From: Alligator mississippiensis
Taxonomy: Eukaryota; Chordata; Crocodylia; Alligatoridae
Direction: 5' to 3'
DNA: 64,000 bases
Assembly (NCBI RefSeq): GCF_030867095.1
Contig: NC_081828.1
Coordinates: 213,534,978 to 213,598,977 of the forward strand
In this document: one piece after another, positions 60,501 to 64,000 of the stretch
Numbering within the stretch: position 1 is the stretch's first letter
How the letters are laid out: the number at the start of each line of letters is the position of its first letter
Notes under the pieces: model-generated
The model's input: only the letters and a program-made list of their open reading frames with translations
Told to the model about the DNA's origin: nothing
Database searches by the model: none
Made by a program: the position numbers and the translations under genes

Positions 60501-63003
60501 CACAGCACAAAGCAGTGGCCCTTGCAAGTTTATGGTCAGGAAAACCAGCAAATTACCCCCCTCATTTCAGCAATTGCTGGCATGGATCCAGCTACCCAAG
60601 TAGAAGCAATGGTGTGAGCACAAATGTGAGCAAGGCACAGGTGTTTTGACCTTCACACTATGAAAGTCTGTTCCCAAGTATATATACATGACCTGGTAAA
60701 AGTGCCAAAGCACTGCCTGTGCTGGCAGGTTGGCACTGAAGCAGCTGCTGAAACACAGATCTTAGCTTTGCAAGATGCCTTCACTCTGCTAAAGGGATGG
60801 ATATATTGCTGAGTCTGGTGTCCTGGATAATATCTAACTGGAAAATTATACCATGCTCATTTAAGACTTCCACTGCACTTTTAAAAGGAATCTTAATAGC
60901 CACTGAATGCTACTTCGCCTTCTTAAATAGATGTTTTAATCACTTCCCTGCCACAGGTGGCTTCATCAATGTGCTGGATAATGTAACCACTGTGTCAGGC
61001 TTGTACACCATTTGGGCTTTGTCATATCACCTGGGTGAGAAAAGGTCCTAACTCATGACAGTTTCTCTGGGGGTGCAGTGACACCTTAGGAATAAATCTG
61101 TATATGGTATATAGGGATTTAAACTAAGTGGTGCTATTAGTGGTCTACCCTTTTGCTAACGCTGTACGTTTCTTGGAAGAGCTTTTTACCAGGACACGTG
61201 AGAATTTGGATGAAGTGCTAAGTATCCACGTAATACTACATCTCTTATGCAACTGCTGGGGACAGCACAGCCCTAGTCACTTCAAAGGGCCATGCAGACT
61301 GTGGGCCAGGGCAGATTTCTGCCCCATTACCACATAAAAATGTTTGCAAAAAAGGTAATGTATGATAAAGAAAGTATCTGCACCACCCTTGTTTCTTGCA
61401 GAGGATGCAGTATTTCCTTTCTCCTCTGGGAGCCAGTACTTCTTTCCATGATAAATCATGGTAGTGGTAATTCTTATAATCAATACTAATCAGAAACAGC
61501 ACTTGCATGTGAGAGTCTCAGACTGCAATGCTCACATTAATTAAAGCTTGGGGTTTTCCTGAGAAACAGGGGAGGATCATCATCTCAGGATTACAGAGAG
61601 GGAAAAGTGAAGCAAAGGGTGACTTGCACAAAGCTGCCCTGGGAGGCTGTTTCAGAGGCAGAAACAAAAATTGTGATTCCTGCTCCCTAACAGCCTAGCT
61701 TTAACCCTTATACCACACTATCCCTCTCAGATGTCTGATGGAAATAATAAAACACAGAGCTATAATTTATCCATCATTCAGTTTTGCTTACTACTCTTCT
61801 TATCCTTTCCCTCCCTTCCCCACCCTCACTGGTGTACTGGGCAACACTGACATCTCGTGGAAGAAGTTTGGCTAAGCTGTCAGACACAGGTGTCCTTACC
61901 ATGGCACAAGTACCATTTAGAAACTTGTACATGGTTTCAAACCTCGGCCTGTCCAGTCCCTGGAGTGATGAGGAACACAACAGAAAAGAATGGAAAAGCA
62001 AATTTAAGAGGCTGTGGCCTCATCAGTTTAAATGGATCAATTTAACAGGATGCTCAAATGACACAGCCGAGGGAACATGAGAGAGGACAGCTCTAGACAG
62101 CCTCAGAAACTCCAGTATTTTTATAAATGGCTCTGTTTACTAGGCCTGCAAGCCTCGTTCTCTCCTCAGTATCACCATCAGGGAATTAGGACAGTCATAA
62201 CGCTACAGGACATGATTTTCAGAAGAGGGCTGAGTGCCCCACACTCAAAAAACGTCACGGGAGATTCAGAGGCTCAGCACCTCTGAAAATCAGGCCTGCA
62301 GGAAGGCTTTCAAGCGTTGTAGTGTAGTTGAAAGAGGCAGAAGCTGTAGCAAGCAGCACATGGAAAGATAAGTGAATATTTCATTATCTAAGTGCACTAC
62401 AAACTATTAGCATTATCCACATACAAAACCCTGTTTTTACTAGCAAGCAAATGCAGTTCCTGCTAGAGGCTCAGGGTCAGACCTAGTGCCATATTTGGGA
62501 TCAGCAAGGAATTTTACCCCATGGCCAAACTGGTACAGACTGGGGGGGGGGTTGCATACCTGGGATCCCGACCTGGGATCACTTGAGCGTATATTAATAA
62601 CATCGGCTGCTGTGGTCTCCCTGCTTTACTTGTGGCAGGTTAGGGTGTTATTTCATGTGTTGTGTCAGGGCTGATGGTAGTTTTACTAAAAGCTTAGATT
62701 ATGGATGGTACAGGATGGTTTAGATAGGAATGATCCTGCCACGGGTAGGGAGCTGGACAAGATGACCTTTGGAGGTCTCTTCCCGCCCTACTTCTCTATA
62801 ATTTCTATGGCCTATCAAGCTGTCGTTTTAAGGATATGAATGTGTCCTGCTTACCTGACAAGGCCAATCTCTCCTCCCCTATTGTTTTTTGGAGCTGCCT
62901 AATTTCAAAGTCCCTCTCCTTCACCAGTTTGTACAGTCTGCCGTTTTCATCTGTGACCTCTCGAAGGTGGTCGTGAAGCTGTTCGATTTCATCCTCAAGC
63001 AAC
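38344..63003 (-). CDS. CCDC13: CCDC13, coiled-coil domain-containing protein 13 (14 exons, lacks N-terminus)
   Basis: This is the spliced gene model on the minus strand with exons 62855-63003, 60098-60240, 58326-58415, 56787-56903, 55518-55622, 54981-55145, 53737-53913, 51734-51940, 50231-50376, 47773-47856, 46818-46946, 44243-44397, 39871-39985 and 38344-38503. The total is 1942 nt: one nucleotide completing a codon, then 646 sense codons and TAA. Every junction is GT-AG and every phase agrees. The protein is almost entirely heptad-type coiled coil (E/K/Q/L rich), apart from a Ser/acid-rich linker in exons 9-10. Diagnostic stretches are [39 protein letters not shown] and the C-terminal [13 protein letters not shown]. 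Human CCDC13 (about 715 residues) is a centriolar-satellite protein needed for ciliogenesis and genome stability. The missing ~70 N-terminal residues lie beyond 64000. Its same-strand neighbour HHATL matches mammalian synteny. Confidence 0.96.
39119..39245 (+). repeat. Possible tRNA-derived SINE
   Basis: It has gcagtggcttggtgattaaa (A-box like) followed by gatataggtttaattttcc (B-box like), then a non-tRNA tail. It lies in the last intron of CCDC13. Confidence 0.45.
39515..39743. mobile_element. Crocodilian-type MITE, copy 3 (229 bp)
   Basis: It starts gggtgcgtctacatgttcat and ends catctcatgtagacgtgccc. It is flanked on both sides by aga (39512-39514 and 39744-39746), a perfect 3-bp target duplication. 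It lies in the last CCDC13 intron. Confidence 0.88.
39871..39985 (-). CDS. CCDC13: CCDC13 exon 13 of visible set
   Basis: This 115-nt exon has acceptor tccgcag and donor gtatgg. It encodes [20 protein letters not shown] and the conserved [15 protein letters not shown]. The intron before it (39986-44242) is about 4.3 kb and holds a CR1 copy. Confidence 0.93.
40395..40530 (+). repeat. Old interspersed repeat, amniote-wide type
   Basis: The segment ggtaatatcttttactggat, then ctatagctgggagagacg, then cctttcctcaggtctgggaa follows the order of a common sauropsid repeat. I cannot name its class with certainty. Confidence 0.45.
42164..42740 (-). repeat. CR1 LINE 3' fragment (~575 bp)
   Basis: The tail tgaatcatagaaaatgaggg is on the left. 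The copy continues through tccttgtcctgtcatctgcc and ccaaaactggacacaggact to gggaagaatcactgccctcc. It lies in the 4.3-kb CCDC13 intron. Confidence 0.92.
42975..43045 (+). repeat. Possible tRNA-derived SINE
   Basis: It has aacctggtggctaggggacg (A-box like) and actcaggttccagtccctg (B-box like) at tRNA-like spacing. Confidence 0.45.
44243..44397 (-). CDS. CCDC13: CCDC13 exon 12 of visible set
   Basis: This 155-nt exon has acceptor acctcag and donor gtgagg. It encodes [20 protein letters not shown], then [13 protein letters not shown] and a basic tail KPPTRSKA. It ends on one nucleotide of a split Gly codon. Confidence 0.94.
46064..46085 (+). repeat. Short (GT)n / GC-GT tract
   Basis: About ten GT/GC dinucleotides in a CCDC13 intron. 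Confidence 0.8.
46818..46946 (-). CDS. CCDC13: CCDC13 exon 11 of visible set
   Basis: This 129-nt exon has acceptor tttcttag and donor gtatca. It encodes [20 protein letters not shown] followed by the conserved [20 protein letters not shown], where coiled coil resumes. Confidence 0.94.
47773..47856 (-). CDS. CCDC13: CCDC13 exon 10 of visible set
   Basis: This short exon of 84 nt has acceptor cctcacag and donor gtacgt. It enters with one nucleotide completing Arg, encodes [20 protein letters not shown] and ends in QG plus two nucleotides. The GHTLVESA motif is conserved in CCDC13. Confidence 0.92.
50231..50376 (-). CDS. CCDC13: CCDC13 exon 9 of visible set (Ser/acid-rich linker)
   Basis: This exon has 48 codons plus two nucleotides, with donor gtaaga. 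It encodes a low-complexity, non-coiled linker rich in Ser, Glu and Asp ([16 protein letters not shown]), then the conserved [12 protein letters not shown]. The acceptor is the tandem sequence cagcag, so the first Gln codon may be optional (exon start 50376 or 50373). Confidence 0.9.
50890..51010 (+). repeat. CORE-SINE/MIR-like fragment
   Basis: It contains agtgacttgcccaaggtcat then gggaatcaaacttggatttc, the 3' half of a MIR-like SINE. Confidence 0.55.
51270..51405 (+). repeat. CORE-SINE/MIR-like fragment
   Basis: It contains gtgacatgctcaaggtcatg, then gagcagggacgggaacctgg and ttacccttgggctatcctcc. Confidence 0.5.
51734..51940 (-). CDS. CCDC13: CCDC13 exon 8 of visible set
   Basis: These are 69 codons with acceptor tcaccag and donor gtaaac. 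They are Gln-rich coiled coil, from [19 protein letters not shown] through [19 protein letters not shown] to TLQ. Confidence 0.95.
52462..53032. mobile_element. pogo/Tigger-like non-autonomous DNA transposon (571 bp)
   Basis: It starts caggcagtcctcgacttaca and ends gtaagtccaaggactgcctg, giving imperfect ~20-bp inverted ends. It is flanked by TA on both sides (52460-52461 and 53033-53034), the target duplication of the Tc1/mariner superfamily. Tigger/pogo elements typically begin CAG with ...TTACG-type repeats. The interior carries subterminal tcgac-tt motifs on both sides (gtttcgactt). It sits in a CCDC13 intron and interrupts no exon. Confidence 0.85.
52645..52779 (+). CDS. Small open frame inside the pogo-like element (44 aa), possible transposase C-terminal remnant
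   Basis: The ATG at 52645 opens a 44-codon frame: [20 protein letters not shown], then a Pro/Thr/Lys/Ser-rich repeat-like tail with SKSP occurring twice ([15 protein letters not shown]), then TGA at 52777. A short LD-F-KK patch followed by a Lys/Pro/Thr tail is reminiscent of the extreme C-termini of pogo/Tigger-type transposases. I infer that the non-autonomous element kept the 3' end of its parent's gene. Expression is not supported. Confidence 0.35.
   Translation: MSLDTFFKKADKTPEKPAAETPETTPAKNPSKSPTEGLSKSPAK
53737..53913 (-). CDS. CCDC13: CCDC13 exon 7 of visible set
   Basis: These are 59 codons with acceptor attgcag and donor gtacag. They encode [20 protein letters not shown] to [13 protein letters not shown], a coiled coil with the conserved [11 protein letters not shown] motif. 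Confidence 0.95.
54482..54564 (+). repeat. (GT)n microsatellite, ~80 bp
   Basis: About forty GT units with single interruptions (gta, gtgc) lie in a CCDC13 intron. The frames it produces on both strands are artefacts. Confidence 0.97.
54981..55145 (-). CDS. CCDC13: CCDC13 exon 6 of visible set
   Basis: These are 55 codons with acceptor ccctag and donor gtaaag. They run from [13 protein letters not shown] through [19 protein letters not shown] to EALE. This is the most diagnostic block of the protein. Confidence 0.96.
55518..55622 (-). CDS. CCDC13: CCDC13 exon 5 of visible set
   Basis: These are 35 codons with acceptor tttacag and donor gtgaat. They encode [16 protein letters not shown] and the strongly conserved [15 protein letters not shown]. 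Confidence 0.95.
56787..56903 (-). CDS. CCDC13: CCDC13 exon 4 of visible set
   Basis: These are 39 codons with acceptor ctccaag and donor gtacga. They encode [20 protein letters not shown] to KMMQK, a coiled-coil segment conserved in CCDC13 (the NLKMxDxRNQ region). Confidence 0.94.
57150..57245 (+). repeat. CORE-SINE/MIR-like fragment
   Basis: It contains ttccattttatagatgggga followed by aactgaggcctagg. Confidence 0.6.
58326..58415 (-). CDS. CCDC13: CCDC13 exon 3 of visible set
   Basis: These are 30 whole codons with acceptor tctccag and donor gtatga. They encode [20 protein letters not shown] and end TEGNL. This stretch is less conserved than its neighbours. The exon was placed by its phase, its splice sites and its position between the conserved exons. 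It is shorter than the 60-residue size at which open frames become obvious. Confidence 0.85.
59695..59800 (+). repeat. Old interspersed repeat end with poly-T
   Basis: The segment gtgcctgaaagcttgcaatt, then a run of thirteen T, then cctgtgggtctaataaatct recalls the end of a sauropsid repeat of the kind seen near 40395. Confidence 0.35.
60098..60240 (-). CDS. CCDC13: CCDC13 exon 2 of visible set
   Basis: The acceptor is tttctcag and the donor gtgagg. The encoded segment runs [20 protein letters not shown] to KELERE. The [14 protein letters not shown] motif is a strong CCDC13 signature and the split Gly codon joins correctly to the previous exon. Confidence 0.95.
61545..61735 (+). repeat. CORE-SINE/MIR-like element, degraded
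   Basis: It shows the order gggaaaagtgaagcaaaggg, gacttgcacaaagctgccc, cagaaacaaaaattgtgatt, and ttataccacactatccctct, as in a full-length MIR-like 3' region. Confidence 0.5.
62470..62815 (+). repeat. CR1 LINE 3' end, plus orientation
   Basis: It includes tcagcaaggaattttacccc, ctttacttgtggcaggttag, gatggtttagataggaatga and caagatgacctttggaggtc. It ends about 40 bp from the donor of the first visible CCDC13 exon. Confidence 0.85.
62855..63003 (-). CDS. CCDC13: CCDC13 exon (first visible)
   Basis: The acceptor is ttttccag and the donor gtaagc. The exon completes an Arg codon and encodes [16 protein letters not shown] through EERLALS, leaving one nucleotide for the next exon. It is the conserved N-terminal coiled coil with the DENGRLYKL motif. 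Confidence 0.95.
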
Positions 63004-64000
63004 CTGGAAAACACCCCAGCAATTACGGCCGAGGCCACGAGAGGCATTTCAAATACATACTTGTAACAGCGGTAGTAAGTTGACTTTCCAGAGAAACTGC
63101 GCTTTATGAATTACGGTGACGACGGATGAGTGGGCTGAGTGAAATGTTCTGAACAGCAGACCAAATAATGAGCTGATGTTCAGAGATGTAATCTATTATG
63201 ATAACTTCTTCCTTCCATTTGCAAAAATGTACACGGCTCCTGGCTTCGATTAGGAGAGTAGATGGAAAGGGAGCTCTGCTGGGCATCCAGAGGCTACTGG
63301 GTTGACTGTTCCCCACATAAAAGGCCATGCAGGTTCACATTGCAGCATGTTGGACGTGCCACACTTTTCTCTACCTAACTCACCAGAAATTTCCATTTTG
63401 TTAGTTCTCATCTCTACCTCTCTTTTCCATTTGCTCCATGCCAGGGCATTAAAATAAACTACAAAACCTGCCACCCAAATTCTGTATGCTCGTCTAAAGT
63501 TCATACTCAAAGTCTATGAACAATTTTTGTGTCCTCATCCAACTTTCCTGGATTTGCCCAAGGATGGATCTAAAGAAATTAGTATGTACTATGAATGTTA
63601 TGTTCTCGAATTTATATAAAACAAAGAGGAACACAAAGTACCACGAATAGGGAGGGACAATGTTGCTCTCACGTTCTTCGATATACTTTTCTGCATGTCA
63701 TTCACAAAATAACTTGATTTTAGCAACTTTAATCCACACGAGAAAAGTTCCACACAAAAGTTGGCTCCTGAATAAAAATTAAGTCTTGTCTATGCAAAAA
63801 GTGGTGGGGTGTCTGCCCAAATTGGACTTTGATTTTTTGAAATACATGCCAGATGCACATTGTAAAAGTAACGAATCACTGGAATGACTGGCATATAAAA
63901 TCCCATTGAAGAAAAGATTCAAAACACACAGGATTAAGAGGTGTGTTCCTATTGTCAGTCCTCAAATCAAATGAGTTCAAACCTGCTTTAAGATTTAAAA
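63004..64000. other. CCDC13 upstream intron
   Basis: No further CCDC13 exon is recognisable. The N-terminal coding exons (about 70 residues) must lie beyond the right edge. No repeat is named. Confidence 0.6.

Noticed and set aside
61774..62080. Overlapping frames on both strands in a CCDC13 intron
   Set aside because: There is no family resemblance and no exon-compatible splice sites matching the CCDC13 phases. The intron between the two flanking exons is already explained.

Overview
The window looks like crocodilian genomic DNA (Alligator-type), read from interspersed repeats and gene content. CR1 LINE 3' ends carrying the motif ggttggaagggacctcagg occur about fifteen times. There are three copies of a roughly 220-255 bp MITE with GGGTGCGTCTACA-type terminal inverted repeats, plus CORE-SINE/MIR-like and tRNA-derived SINE remnants. 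The spliced exons have canonical vertebrate GT-AG borders. No database search was run; gene identities rest on recognising the encoded proteins and on exon phases that join correctly.

Two protein-coding genes are visible, both on the minus strand and in the same order and orientation as human 3p22.1 (HHATL then CCDC13). (1) HHATL: five coding exons between 8317 and 13809, from the start ATG to about residue 231 of an expected ~500, encoding the N-terminal half of a multi-pass MBOAT-family ER membrane protein. Its 3' half is not found in the leftmost 8.3 kb and presumably lies off the left edge. (2) CCDC13: fourteen exons between 38344 (stop codon) and 63003, encoding 646 residues of a coiled-coil centriolar-satellite/ciliogenesis protein. 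Only the N-terminal ~70 residues are missing, off the right edge.

Layout: 1-8.3 kb is repeat-rich, probably a long HHATL intron. 8.3-13.8 kb is the HHATL 5' half, with a ~330 bp tandem duplication in one intron. 13.8-38.3 kb is a long intergenic or 5'-UTR-intron interval. It is GC-rich from about 14 to 31 kb and contains CR1 copies (one 1.5 kb, internally deleted, with reverse-transcriptase remnants), a MITE nested inside a CR1, and a few non-repeat AT-rich islands that could be regulatory. 38.3-64 kb is CCDC13, more AT-rich, with introns holding CR1, MITE, CORE-SINE, a 571 bp pogo/Tigger-like element with TA target duplications, and a (GT)n microsatellite.

The two genes are not functionally linked as an operon would be. 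HHATL is a muscle-enriched, secretory-pathway MBOAT-like protein; CCDC13 acts at centriolar satellites and cilia. No bacterial-type systems, CRISPR arrays, viral genes or toxin genes were seen. I did not find a convincing new biological system. The most unusual items are the pogo-like element with its own 44-codon Lys/Pro/Thr-rich reading frame, a perfect 15-bp hairpin at 5.27 kb, the intronic tandem duplication, and the very long HHATL intron or possible gene break at the left.
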